Shown piece after piece: positions 18,136 through 26,189 of a DNA stretch of 64,000 nucleotides. Each line of letters begins with the position of its first letter. The stretch's first letter is position 1. The notes below the pieces were generated by a model. It made no database searches. It saw only the letters and a program-made list of their open reading frames with translations, and had not been told where the DNA came from. Source of the stretch: Flavobacterium humidisoli (lineage in GTDB: Bacteria; Bacteroidota; Bacteroidia; Flavobacteriales; Flavobacteriaceae); contig NZ_CP096829.1 of NCBI RefSeq assembly GCF_023272795.1, positions 2,170,001-2,234,000 of the forward strand, written 5' to 3'. Made by a program: the position numbers and the translations under genes.

Positions 18136-18765
18136 ATGCAAAACTTGATCAAAAGAATTATAGGCGTTGGGGTTATTGTTTTATTAATCGTTCTGGCGTT
18201 TAAGTATTGCCAGTTTAAAAAAGAAGAAGATTCTGATATTCAGTACAATACTAATTTAATTCAGCAGCAGATTCTTAACGTTGGAAAATTGGTTGTTACC
18301 GAAGGGCATTTTTCAGAAGTCATCACCTATAAAAATCAGCAGAAATATTTGATGGACATGATTTCTTTTGAGAAAAAAGCGCTTATTGTTGTTAATGCAA
18401 ATGTCACGGTTGCTTACGATCTGCATCAGATGAAATATGATATTGATGAGAAAAACAAAACCATCACGATTTTAAATATTCCAAAAGAAGAGATTACCAT
18501 AAATCCCGATATTCAGTTTTATGATGTCGAACAAAGTAAACTGAACCCTTTTACGGGTGACGATTACAATAAAATCAACAAATCGGTAAAAGCCAATCTG
18601 GCTAAGAAAATCGAAAATTCTACTTTAAAAACCAACGCCCAAAACCGATTGATAAGCGAATTGTCTAAGATTTTAATCATGACGAATTCAATGGGCTGGA
18701 AGTTACAATACAACGGGAAAGTTATCGAATCTGAGACCGAGCTGAATCAAGATTTGAAGTTATAG
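18136..18765 (+). CDS. DUF4230 membrane-anchored protein
   Basis: The 209-residue protein has one N-terminal helix (about 6-24) and a DUF4230-type domain: VGKLVVTEGHFSEVITY, LMDMISFEKKALIVVNANVTVAYDL, and NPFTGDDYNKINKSVKANL. Length and motifs are typical of this uncharacterised family, which is widespread in Bacteroidota and Firmicutes. The domain should lie outside the cytoplasm. It lies 167 bases after tamL across an inverted repeat, so co-transcription is uncertain. No catalytic motif is seen. Confidence 0.85.
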   Translation: MQNLIKRIIGVGVIVLLIVLAFKYCQFKKEEDSDIQYNTNLIQQQILNVGKLVVTEGHFSEVITYKNQQKYLMDMISFEKKALIVVNANVTVAYDLHQMKYDIDEKNKTITILNIPKEEITINPDIQFYDVEQSKLNPFTGDDYNKINKSVKANLAKKIENSTLKTNAQNRLISELSKILIMTNSMGWKLQYNGKVIESETELNQDLKL

Positions 18766-18819
18766 AGGAAAGGTACAAAGGTTCAGAGTAGCAAAGGTTC
18801 AGAGGTTTTTTCGCAATCT

Positions 18820-18920
18820 TGTCATTTCGACCGAAGGGAGAAATCACATTAGAAGCTCCGTATAGTATACTTCAATCTTTGTAGAATCCCGAGTGTAATT
18901 GCTCCTCCTTCTAAATGACA
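18820..18920. repeat. REP-like palindromic element, copy 2
   Basis: It begins TGTCATTTCGACCGAAGGG and ends CTCCTCCTTCTAAATGACA. The outer arms pair imperfectly; the centre differs from copy 1 (6211-6310) except for AGAAGCTC and CAATCTTTG/CAAAGATTTG traces. Boundaries and length (about 100 bases) agree with copy 1. It is preceded by CAAAGGTTCAGAGTAGCAAAGG direct repeats (18776 onward). Confidence 0.7.
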
Positions 18921-18946
18921 AATAAGCTTAAAAAACTCAAATAATA

Positions 18947-18976
18947 AAAACTTTCGCGCCTTAGTGCCTTTGTGGC
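18947..18976 (+). repeat. Dispersed CTTTGTGGC repeat, copy 2, forming a gene end
   Basis: AAAACTTTCGCGCCTTAGTG followed by CCTTTGTGGCAGAT matches the copy at 10408-10439. Read on the minus strand it provides the last codons (LPQRH) and the stop TAA (18963-18961) of the hydroxylase gene. Confidence 0.55.
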
Positions 18977-20736
18977 AGATCAGGCAAAGAACTATCAAAA
19001 ATCAAATCCAATCCACCAGAAATTAAATGCGCAATTTCAGGGCGTCTTTCTTTCAACTGATCCAGATATATTAAAACTTCTTGTAAAAGCTGTTTCTCAT
19101 CTGAATATTTCAAAAGTTCAGCAATTTCGATATTTAACAGCCAATCATTTGGGTGATTACTTTTGACTTTTTCAAAAACCGATTTTAACTCCGATTTAGA
19201 GTCTTTATTATTTCTTATGTTTCTAACTGTAGCATATAAAACTTCCAACTCATCACGTTCCTCAGTATGTTTCGCTTTGATTGTTTTTGTTGAAGGGACG
19301 ATATTAATTAAATCAAAACTATTTACATCGGCTGGACCAGAAAATGCAGAAATAACTTTTTTACCAATTGCCATATCGTAATTTCCCCAATCTGGCTGAA
19401 ACAAAATCGTTTCTCCGTGGGTAACCGTACAATTTTTAAAACTGATCAGAATGATTTCTCCATGAAGATTTCTGGAGCCTGTAATAATTTCCCCCTCCAC
19501 AATAATATTGCCTTCAAATTCCAGTTTTACGGTTTCATTTTCAACAATACTGTAAGCCTGCAAATCTTTAGGACTCATATCTTCAATAGCCAGATTAAAA
19601 CCTTTCAGTTTTCCAATCGGACTTCCAAATCCGTGCGGGTGTGTTAAAGTTCCGTGACCAACTAATTCTTTTTCGCGGTAAGAAAGAGCTGTTTTTCCAG
19701 TAGTCTGAATGTAAACTGGTTTTCCTTCTTCTTCAATTACATTGGTAAAAACTCCAGAAATTTGTAAACCTGTGCTCAATTCAATTGTTCCTAAAGCATT
19801 TGATTGAATCAGTTTCTGAATTCCAGATAAACCTCCCGTTCGTAAAGCCATTTTATTAGCAAACTCTTCTAAAATCAAACTTAAATAAGAAAAATTAGGA
19901 GTTACATACAATTGTGGCTGCAATTGTGTAATATCAAAATTCTGATTGGCAGCAGAAATATCATAAGGAATTTTCTTCACATTATCAGTCATACAGTGGG
20001 CACTTTCTCCAATAGAAGAAAGTAATCCCGCACCATAAATTTTTGGATTTTCAACCGTTCCAATCAAACCGTATTCAACTGTCCACCAGTGCAGGTTTCT
20101 GATTTGAGCCATTTCAGATAATTCGCCCATGTTGTTTTGCAAATCTGCAACTGCTTTTTCAGCTTCATCGATTTTTTCTTGTGGCGTATCTTCTGCTTCT
20201 TTTAAAATAGAAAGCAGACGAATCGCTTCATACATTTGATAATCTTTATGAGAAGAAATCGCTTTACAGCCAATTTCGCCAAAACGTCTTAAATATTCGG
20301 CATATTCTGGATTGGCAATAATAGGAGCGTGACCTGCGCCTTCGTGAATGATATCTGGAGCAGGAGTGTATTCAATATGTTCTAATTGTCTAATGTCTGA
20401 AGCAATAACCAAAACATTATAGGCTTGAAATTCCATAAAAGCATTTGGCGGAATAAAGCCATCAACAGCAACCGCAGCCCACCCAATTTCGCTTAGAATT
20501 CGGTTCATGCCGTACATGCTCGGAATAGAATCAATTTCGATTCCTGTTTTACGTAAACCTTCTAAATAAGAATGATGTGCAACTTTAGAAAGATAATCTA
20601 CATTTTTGCGCATAACATATCGCCAAACCGCTTGATTGATAGGAGTGTAATCACTATAATCTTGAGGTTTAATAAATTGCTGTAAATGTTTAGGCAATCT
20701 CTCTAATAACGGATTGGTTTCAATATTTGGATTCAT
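18961..20736 (-). CDS. Aromatic amino acid hydroxylase with long C-terminal extension
   Basis: Residues about 20-300 match the pterin-dependent aromatic amino acid hydroxylases. The non-haem iron ligands are visible: His131 and His136 in DIIHEGAGHAP and Glu221 in HWWTVEYGLIG. SIGESAHCM (about 246-254) and FSYLSLILEEFA follow. The likely reaction is phenylalanine to tyrosine with tetrahydropterin and oxygen. Normal bacterial PhhA is about 260-300 residues; here about 250 more follow, forming a beta-rich part (EGEIITGSRNLHGEIILISF) and a helical C-terminus. This extended form is known in Bacteroidota, but I know no function for it. The extreme C-terminus is encoded by a dispersed repeat. Confidence 0.9.
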   Translation of the reverse strand: MNPNIETNPLLERLPKHLQQFIKPQDYSDYTPINQAVWRYVMRKNVDYLSKVAHHSYLEGLRKTGIEIDSIPSMYGMNRILSEIGWAAVAVDGFIPPNAFMEFQAYNVLVIASDIRQLEHIEYTPAPDIIHEGAGHAPIIANPEYAEYLRRFGEIGCKAISSHKDYQMYEAIRLLSILKEAEDTPQEKIDEAEKAVADLQNNMGELSEMAQIRNLHWWTVEYGLIGTVENPKIYGAGLLSSIGESAHCMTDNVKKIPYDISAANQNFDITQLQPQLYVTPNFSYLSLILEEFANKMALRTGGLSGIQKLIQSNALGTIELSTGLQISGVFTNVIEEEGKPVYIQTTGKTALSYREKELVGHGTLTHPHGFGSPIGKLKGFNLAIEDMSPKDLQAYSIVENETVKLEFEGNIIVEGEIITGSRNLHGEIILISFKNCTVTHGETILFQPDWGNYDMAIGKKVISAFSGPADVNSFDLINIVPSTKTIKAKHTEERDELEVLYATVRNIRNNKDSKSELKSVFEKVKSNHPNDWLLNIEIAELLKYSDEKQLLQEVLIYLDQLKERRPEIAHLISGGLDLIFDSSLPDLPQRH

Positions 20737-20873
20737 TTCGAAAACGTTGTAGATTAAAATGTAAAATTACGAATTTAAGACTCGATTTTTTATCATCCAT
20801 CGCAAAATTTTTATTCGAAATTGACTTTTATTGCATTTTTGTAGATTTTTAAAGAGCTGAGATAAATGCGATT

Positions 20874-21311
20874 TTAGCAGTCATTATTGTCGAAACTTAC
20901 TCTTTCCATTGTTTGTTCGTAGTTTTCAATCTCTTTTTTGGTCATTGGAGTTTCTTTTACATCTACTTTCAATTGTTTTTTAGTATCAGGACTAATCCAT
21001 AAACCAGTGAAAGTATTTCCTATTTTTTGTAAAATTAAAACACCACTGAAATTGTGTTCAACCATAACAAACTCATTTTCTTTCTTTTTGTTCTGAGTAG
21101 GATAAATTTGAATCCAATTTTTTGATTTATTGTAACGATACATTGCCGCATAACTTAAATCGGCATTACATTGATTTTCTGATGTCTGAATGTAAAGTGT
21201 AATCGGGGTTTTTCCATCGACAGTTCCTTTGTATAAATTAGAAGCTGTTTGTGCTGATAATTGATTTAAAAATGAGAAACAGATTGCAATAAAGAAAATA
21301 GCTTTTTTCAT
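20874..21311 (-). CDS. Small secreted protein, unknown
   Basis: The 145-residue protein has a clear Sec signal (MKKAIFFIAICFSFLNQLSA, cleavage before QT). The mature part is beta-rich with YKGTVDGKTPITLYIQTSENQCNADLSYAAMYRYNKSKNW, and FTGLWISPDTKKQL near the C-terminus. Cysteines at about 48 and 145 could form a disulphide. I do not recognise a named family. It has a good -7 element TATATTTG (21357-21350) about 40 bases before its start, so it is probably expressed on its own. Confidence 0.7.
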   Translation of the reverse strand: MKKAIFFIAICFSFLNQLSAQTASNLYKGTVDGKTPITLYIQTSENQCNADLSYAAMYRYNKSKNWIQIYPTQNKKKENEFVMVEHNFSGVLILQKIGNTFTGLWISPDTKKQLKVDVKETPMTKKEIENYEQTMERVSFDNNDC

Positions 21312-21349
21312 AAATAAAAGAATATAGATTTGGGGTTAATTCATTTTAT

Positions 21350-21357
21350 CAAATATA
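21350..21357 (-). promoter_or_regulatory. Bacteroidota -7 element TATATTTG
   Basis: It matches TAnnTTTG on the minus strand, 39 bases before the start at 21311. I see no clear TTG at the -33 position. Confidence 0.5.
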
Positions 21358-21387
21358 AAGTTCTGCTTTTTAATTGAAAGAAATTTT

Positions 21388-21798
21388 TTAAGATTTTTTT
21401 ATCGCATTTCTCATTTCATTTTCAGCATTTCTAAAATATTCAATTTTATGACTGAACATAAATGCCATATTGGTAGCGCGCATTTTGGCTTCTTCGGTTA
21501 TAGGTCCCGCAAATTGAGAATCGATTGTCGAATTAAAAATAGCAATCCAACGGTCAAAGTGCTTTTTGTCTACTGGTAATTGTTTATGAGGCGGAAATGG
21601 AGTTCCAGAATAAGCGCGAACATCAAACAGAATTGTCTGCCAAAAATTGTACATTTTTTGCAGATGAGGTTCCCAGCGATCTTGTAGTTTATCATTAAAT
21701 ATCGGTCCAATTAAATCATCTTTTTGAACATTAGCATAAAAGCTATTAACCATTTGCTGAATGTCTTCTATTGTCGAAATATCTTTTAAAGCTGTCAT
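21388..21798 (-). CDS. Group III truncated haemoglobin
   Basis: At 136 residues this fits a 2/2 globin. The proximal haem ligand is His80 in DKKHFDRWIAIF, and the group III pattern is seen in PIFNDKLQDRWEPHLQKMYNFW and PFPPHKQLPVD (about 67-77). Gly-Gly motifs of groups I/II are absent. Group III globins bind oxygen or NO tightly and are often linked to microaerobic life or NO handling. A -7 element TATTTTTG (21829-21822) lies 24 bases before the start. The next minus-strand gene downstream has its own promoter. Confidence 0.92.
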   Translation of the reverse strand: MTALKDISTIEDIQQMVNSFYANVQKDDLIGPIFNDKLQDRWEPHLQKMYNFWQTILFDVRAYSGTPFPPHKQLPVDKKHFDRWIAIFNSTIDSQFAGPITEEAKMRATNMAFMFSHKIEYFRNAENEMRNAIKKS

Positions 21799-22173
21799 TT
21801 TATTGTATTTTAAGTAAGCTACAAAAATACAATATATCTTTCCTTTAGATCCCTGATAATTGTCATCTGCCCTTTATTTGCTAATAAAATAACATTTTGT
21901 AAGGAATTGTATAGATTTTTTATTTTATGATGAGTTATTTTGATTTTAATTGGTAAGTTTTTTATGATTTTTAATTTTTTAAAATATTGTTTTTCAGTGT
22001 ATTGAAAAACAATAAGATGCGTTTTTGTTATATCATTTTTTTTGATTTGATGTGTATTTGTAAAGTTAAAAAAATGAGAATATTGTAAAAATACTTATAA
22101 TATTGTGGTGTTTTAGTAAAATAAAACTGAATAAATAAGAAAAAACTAATTATCAAACCAAAACCACAAAAGA
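21799..22173. promoter_or_regulatory. AT-rich divergent region with an 11-bp inverted repeat
   Basis: No gene is seen in these 375 bases. TATTTTTG at 21829-21822 (minus) is a -7 match for the haemoglobin gene. ATTGTTTTTCA (21986-21996) and TGAAAAACAAT (22003-22013) form a perfect inverted repeat with a 6-base spacer, 160 bases before the glycosidase gene; it may be a regulator site or an RNA hairpin. No T-tract follows, so it is not a terminator. Confidence 0.5.
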
Positions 22174-24591
22174 ATGCACAAAACTACTCAAACACCTACA
22201 ATTCGGGTAAGTAAAGCGTTGAAACTATTATGTTGTAGTACGCTTTTATTCATGAACAGCTTAAATGCTCAGACGGTAACTCCGTGGATGACCACAGGAG
22301 ATCAAACTAAATTATTACAGCAGCAGGCAACTGTAAACTTCGGTACCAATTCAGGAACCAATCCTTCGACGGTAACAGTAAATGCGGGAACAACTTATCA
22401 AACCATGGATGGGTTTGGTTATACGCTTACCGAAGGAAGCTGCGAAGTTATTGCTGGAATGGCTGCCACTCAACAAAACCAATTATTGAATGATTTGTAC
22501 AATCCAACAACAGGATTAAATGCAAGCGTAGTTCGTATCAGTATTGCAGCTTCAGATTTAAGCAGTTCTTCTTACAGTTATAACGAAACTTCAGGCGATA
22601 CGAATATGAACAACTTCAGTTTGAACGGACCTGACTTGACTTATCTAATTCCAATTATTAAAAAAATCTTACTCATTAACCCTAATATCAAAATTTTAGC
22701 TACACCCTGGTCTGCTCCAAGATGGATGAAAACCAACGGTTCGTGGGTCGGAGGTTCGCTGCAAACACAATATTATGCAGCTTATGCAAAATACTTCGTG
22801 AAATATTTTGATGCTATGAAAGCACAAGGTATTAATATTTGGGGAATTACACCGCAAAATGAACCTGAAAATCCAAACAACGAACCAAGTATGCTGATGA
22901 ATTCTACAGAACAAAAGAATTTCATCAATCAACAGCTTGGGCCTCAAATGGCAGCAGCTGGTTATGGAAACGTAAAAATCATTGCTTTTGATCATAATTG
23001 CGATAATACAGCTTATCCGATCGATGTTCTAAATAATAGTTCTTATGTTGATGGTGCAGCATTTCACTTGTATTTAGGAAATATCTCAGCAATGTCGACT
23101 GTAAAAACACAAACGGGTAAAAATGTTTATTTTACAGAACAATATACAGGTTCAGGTGGAAGTTTCAGCGGAGATTTTGGATGGCATATGCAAAACGTTG
23201 TTATTGGCAGTACAAATAATTGGTCGAAAACAGTTTTGGAATGGAATGCTGCAAATAATTCAAGTTTAGGGCCGCGTACTCCAGGCGGGTGTACCACTTG
23301 TTTAGGCGCGATTACAGTTAATAATAGCACAAGTTATACAAAAAATGTAGCCTATTATATTATTGGTCAAATTTCTAAGTATGTAAAACCTGGCGCAGTA
23401 AGAATTGGTTCTTCAAGTACAAGCGGCAGTATTTCTTCAGTTGCATTTAAAAACCCTGATGGTTCAACCGCACTTGTAATTTATAATTCAGGAGGATCAT
23501 CAAATACGATAAAAGTAGTTTCAGGATCATCTGCTTTTAATTACGCAGTTCCGGCGTCTTCTGCAGTTACTTTTACTTGGGGTGCATCAAATCCTGTTGC
23601 GGTTACAGGAGTGAGTTTAAGTCCTACTTCTGCCACAATTGGAATGGGTCAGTCACAGCAATTAACGGCGACAGTTTCTCCAAGCAATGCTACCAATACA
23701 GCTGTAAACTGGAGTTCAAGCAATACTTCTGTTGCAACGGTAAATTCAAACGGATTGGTTTCGGCAATTGCTACAGGAAATGCGACAATCACTGTAACTA
23801 CTGCTGATGGAGCTAAAACTGCCACAAGCGTAATTACTGTAACAGTTGGTTCAACTGGATTCCAAGGATATTATAATATTATTTCTAGAAATAGCAATAA
23901 AGGTTTAGATGTTGCAGATAATGCTACTACAAGCGGAAGCAGGATTCAACAATATGATATTACTAATGGAGGAGGAAGTAACCAACGCTGGAAATTTGTT
24001 TCGGACGGAAATGGTAATTATTACATCATCGTAAAGTCAACTGGAATGTATCTGGCAGTTGAAAATAACGGAACTGGGGATGGATTAAAAGTACAGCAGA
24101 AAACTTTTTCATCTTCAAATGAATTCAAATGGACGGTAACAAATCTTGGCACTGGTTATTACAAAATTATAAACGTAAACAGCGGTAAATCGCTTGATGT
24201 AGAAAATGTATCTACAGCAAATGGCGCTAATATTCAAGTTTGGGCTTATACAGGAGGTTTAAATCAACAGTGGCAATTGGTTCAAGTTGAATCTTCAGCG
24301 GCAAAAAGTGCTTTAGCAGTAGAAAAAACTGTTGCTGAAAATACGAGTTCAAATGATATGATGATTTTTGTTGATGAAACAGATGATTCTTTAAAAATTG
24401 ATACCAATCATGAAGGAGATGCTGATGTGCAGATTTTCAATATCACAGGTCAGCCCGTTTTAAAGAAAAATGTAAAATTTCTAAAAGGAAATCAAGCTGA
24501 AATAGAAATTTCTCGATTACCAAAAGGGTTTTACGTGGTAAAAGTAAGTGACAATAAAGGTTCTTATTCGAAAAAAATCTTGAAGCAATAA
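22174..24591 (+). CDS. Secreted GH30 glycosidase with Ig-like, ricin-type lectin and T9SS sorting domains
   Basis: The 805-residue protein has a signal peptide (about 1-32), a GH30 catalytic domain (about 65-470), a BIG2 Ig-like domain (about 473-557), a ricin-type beta-trefoil (about 560-705, two QxW-like repeats ending NQRW and NQQW) and a type A C-terminal sorting domain (about 733-805). Catalytic acid/base Glu230 lies in TPQNEPEN and the nucleophile is Glu322 in VYFTEQYTG. GH30 members cut beta-1,6-glucan, glucosylceramide or xylan; the substrate cannot be fixed here. The sorting domain predicts export by the type IX system and release or surface attachment. The gene stands alone, with a terminator after it. 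Confidence 0.92.
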   Translation: MHKTTQTPTIRVSKALKLLCCSTLLFMNSLNAQTVTPWMTTGDQTKLLQQQATVNFGTNSGTNPSTVTVNAGTTYQTMDGFGYTLTEGSCEVIAGMAATQQNQLLNDLYNPTTGLNASVVRISIAASDLSSSSYSYNETSGDTNMNNFSLNGPDLTYLIPIIKKILLINPNIKILATPWSAPRWMKTNGSWVGGSLQTQYYAAYAKYFVKYFDAMKAQGINIWGITPQNEPENPNNEPSMLMNSTEQKNFINQQLGPQMAAAGYGNVKIIAFDHNCDNTAYPIDVLNNSSYVDGAAFHLYLGNISAMSTVKTQTGKNVYFTEQYTGSGGSFSGDFGWHMQNVVIGSTNNWSKTVLEWNAANNSSLGPRTPGGCTTCLGAITVNNSTSYTKNVAYYIIGQISKYVKPGAVRIGSSSTSGSISSVAFKNPDGSTALVIYNSGGSSNTIKVVSGSSAFNYAVPASSAVTFTWGASNPVAVTGVSLSPTSATIGMGQSQQLTATVSPSNATNTAVNWSSSNTSVATVNSNGLVSAIATGNATITVTTADGAKTATSVITVTVGSTGFQGYYNIISRNSNKGLDVADNATTSGSRIQQYDITNGGGSNQRWKFVSDGNGNYYIIVKSTGMYLAVENNGTGDGLKVQQKTFSSSNEFKWTVTNLGTGYYKIINVNSGKSLDVENVSTANGANIQVWAYTGGLNQQWQLVQVESSAAKSALAVEKTVAENTSSNDMMIFVDETDDSLKIDTNHEGDADVQIFNITGQPVLKKNVKFLKGNQAEIEISRLPKGFYVVKVSDNKGSYSKKILKQ

Positions 24592-24632
24592 TTTATATCC
24601 ACAATTCAATTAGTAATTTGTATTGAATGCGA

Positions 24633-24661
24633 AAAGGCTGTCATCCCATCTGACAGCCTTT
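24633..24661. terminator. Bidirectional terminator between GH30 and ilvA
   Basis: AAAGGCTGTCA/TGACAGCCTTT with a 7-base loop is followed by TGTTTTTT. It lies between the converging GH30 and ilvA genes, 42 bases after the first stop and 10 bases after the second. Confidence 0.85.
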
Positions 24662-24670
24662 GTTTTTTAT

Positions 24671-25915
24671 TTATCCAATCAATTGTGTAAACAGATCTTG
24701 ATTGTCATTCAGGTATTGAAATTCAAAACCATTTTCGGTCATTTTTAATTTAATAGGCATAATGTCATTTTTGTTTTTCAATTCTAAACCAACGACAACA
24801 GAACCAACTTCACGACTGTTTTTCTTAGCAAACTGGAAATACGTGATGTCATCATCAGGGCCTAAAATATTATTGACAAATTCTTTTAAAGCTCCCGGAC
24901 GCTGTGGAAACTGAATCATAAAATAGTGCATCAAACCTTCATAAAGTAGAGAGCGCTCTTTTATTTCGGCAGTTCTTTCAATGTCATTATTGCTTCCGCT
25001 TACGATGCAAACTACATTTTTACCTTTAATTTTATCTTTGTAAAAATCTAAAGCTGCAATTGTTAGCGCACCTGCAGGTTCAACAACCATTGCTTCTTCA
25101 TTATACAATCTTAAAATTGTAGTGCAGACTTTTCCTTCGGGAACCAAAATTATATCTTCTAAATTATAACGACAGATTTCAAAAGTTTTATCTCCAACTT
25201 GTTTTACAGCGGCTCCATCAACAAATTTGTCAATTGTTTTTAGCGGCGTATTTTTATTTTCTTCAATCGAAGTTTTCATCGAAGGAGCGCCTTTTGGTTC
25301 GACTCCAATTATTTTGGTTTGTGGACTTAAATGCTTAAAAACTTCAGATAAACCAGAAGCCAGCCCGCCGCCGCCAATTGGGACAAAAACATAATCGATA
25401 GGTTCTTTACAACTTTCTAAGATTTCTAACCCAACAGTTCCTTGTCCAGCAATTACCTTTTCATCATCAAAAGGGTGGATAAAAGTTTTGTGGTTTTTGA
25501 TAGCATCAGCAGTTGCAGAAGCATAAGCGTCATCAAAAGTATCTCCTGTCAGAACAATTTCTACAAATGATTTTCCGAATAATTGAACTTGTTTTACTTT
25601 TTGTTTTGGAGTTGTTTTAGGTATATAAATTTTGCCCTGAATCTTTAAAAGATTGCAAGAATACGCAACACCTTGAGCATGATTTCCTGCACTGGCACAA
25701 ACAATTCCGTTAGTCTTTTCTTTTTCGTTTAACGAAGAAATCTTATTGTAAGCGCCCCGAATTTTGTACGAACGAACAATTTGTAAATCTTCTCTTTTTA
25801 ATAAAATAGTAGATTCAAATTCGTCTGAAAGATTTAAATTCTGGGTTAGAGGTGTTGCAGCAACTACGTTTTCAAGTTGTTTTTTTGCGTTAAGTACTTC
25901 GTTAAATAGATCCAT
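24671..25915 (-). CDS. ilvA: Threonine ammonia-lyase (threonine dehydratase)
   Basis: The start ATG at 25915 gives 414 residues beginning MDLFNEVLNAKKQLENVV. A longer frame to 25999 exists but its extra 28 residues are read from an intergenic inverted repeat, so I reject it. PLP binds Lys51 in RSYKIRGAYN; the phosphate loop is GGGGLASGLSE and the substrate loop SAGNHAQGVA. A C-terminal ACT-like regulatory domain (about 325-414) starts near LMHYFMIQFPQRPGALKEF, fitting isoleucine feedback control. The enzyme makes 2-oxobutanoate for isoleucine synthesis. No other ilv gene is adjacent. A leader peptide and terminator upstream (26156-26035) indicate attenuation. Confidence 0.96.
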   Translation of the reverse strand: MDLFNEVLNAKKQLENVVAATPLTQNLNLSDEFESTILLKREDLQIVRSYKIRGAYNKISSLNEKEKTNGIVCASAGNHAQGVAYSCNLLKIQGKIYIPKTTPKQKVKQVQLFGKSFVEIVLTGDTFDDAYASATADAIKNHKTFIHPFDDEKVIAGQGTVGLEILESCKEPIDYVFVPIGGGGLASGLSEVFKHLSPQTKIIGVEPKGAPSMKTSIEENKNTPLKTIDKFVDGAAVKQVGDKTFEICRYNLEDIILVPEGKVCTTILRLYNEEAMVVEPAGALTIAALDFYKDKIKGKNVVCIVSGSNNDIERTAEIKERSLLYEGLMHYFMIQFPQRPGALKEFVNNILGPDDDITYFQFAKKNSREVGSVVVGLELKNKNDIMPIKLKMTENGFEFQYLNDNQDLFTQLIG

Positions 25916-25931
25916 AATAAGTTGTTTTTGT

Positions 25932-26004
25932 TTTTTGCCACAGATTTTAGTGATTTTCACAGATTCAAAAATCATTATAATCCTCTTAATCTGTGGCAAA
26001 AAAA
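25932..26004. repeat. CACAGATT-type inverted repeat upstream of ilvA
   Basis: TTTTTGCCACAGATTTTA (25932-25950) is inverted as TTAATCTGTGGCAAAAA (from 25987). An extra CACAGATT lies inside at about 25960. The unit sits in the ilvA 5' leader after the attenuator and would form a long hairpin in the mRNA. Confidence 0.7.
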
Positions 26005-26034
26005 ATATTTGGTTTTTAATATTCTTAAAATAAA

Positions 26035-26056
26035 AAACCTCCCAATTGGGAGGTTT
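26035..26056 (-). terminator. Attenuator terminator of ilvA
   Basis: On the minus strand AAACCTCCC/GGGAGGTTT with an AATT centre is followed by TTTATTTT. It lies 41 bases after the stop of the Ile-rich leader and 120 bases before ilvA. It does not follow a normal gene end, which fits an attenuator rather than an operon terminator. Confidence 0.8.
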
Positions 26057-26087
26057 CTATAAATTATATTTTACATTCTTATATAGC

Positions 26088-26092
26088 ACCTC
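26088..26092 (-). promoter_or_regulatory. Candidate antiterminator strand
   Basis: GAGGT on the minus strand begins 4 bases after the leader stop codon. It can pair with ACCTC in the 5' arm of the terminator, extended by GG/CC after a single-base bulge. A ribosome on the stop codon would cover it; one stalled at the Ile codons would leave it free. The pairing is short and needs folding calculations. Confidence 0.5.
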
Positions 26093-26096
26093 GCCA

Positions 26097-26156
26097 TTAC
26101 TGCTGAATTGCAATAATGCTAATAATAGCGATAATAATGTTATTAAAGTTTTTCAT
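26097..26156 (-). CDS. Isoleucine-rich leader peptide of ilvA
   Basis: The 19-residue frame reads MKNFNNIIIAIISIIAIQQ and ends TAA. Eight of the residues are Ile, in runs of three, two and two, placed directly before the stop; seven of the eight codons are ATT and one is ATC. It precedes a terminator and ilvA on the same strand. That order is the classic form of ribosome-mediated attenuation: with enough charged tRNA-Ile the ribosome reaches the stop and the terminator forms; when it stalls, read-through occurs. The candidate -7 element TACATTTG (26184-26177) would start the RNA about 15 bases before this ATG. Confidence 0.75.
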   Translation of the reverse strand: MKNFNNIIIAIISIIAIQQ

Positions 26157-26176
26157 TTTTTTTACTAATTGAATAA

Positions 26177-26184
26177 CAAATGTA
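26177..26184 (-). promoter_or_regulatory. -7 element TACATTTG for the ilvA leader
   Basis: It matches TAnnTTTG on the minus strand, 21 bases before the leader ATG and just after the stop of the DUF4136 gene. The -33 TTG is not evident, since that region is the end of the upstream gene. Confidence 0.5.
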
Positions 26185-26189
26185 AATAA

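Noticed and set aside
25916..25999. In-frame N-terminal extension of ilvA from ATG at 25999
   Set aside because: The extra 28 residues are read from an intergenic CACAGATT inverted repeat and have no counterpart in the enzyme family; ATG at 25915 gives the normal start.
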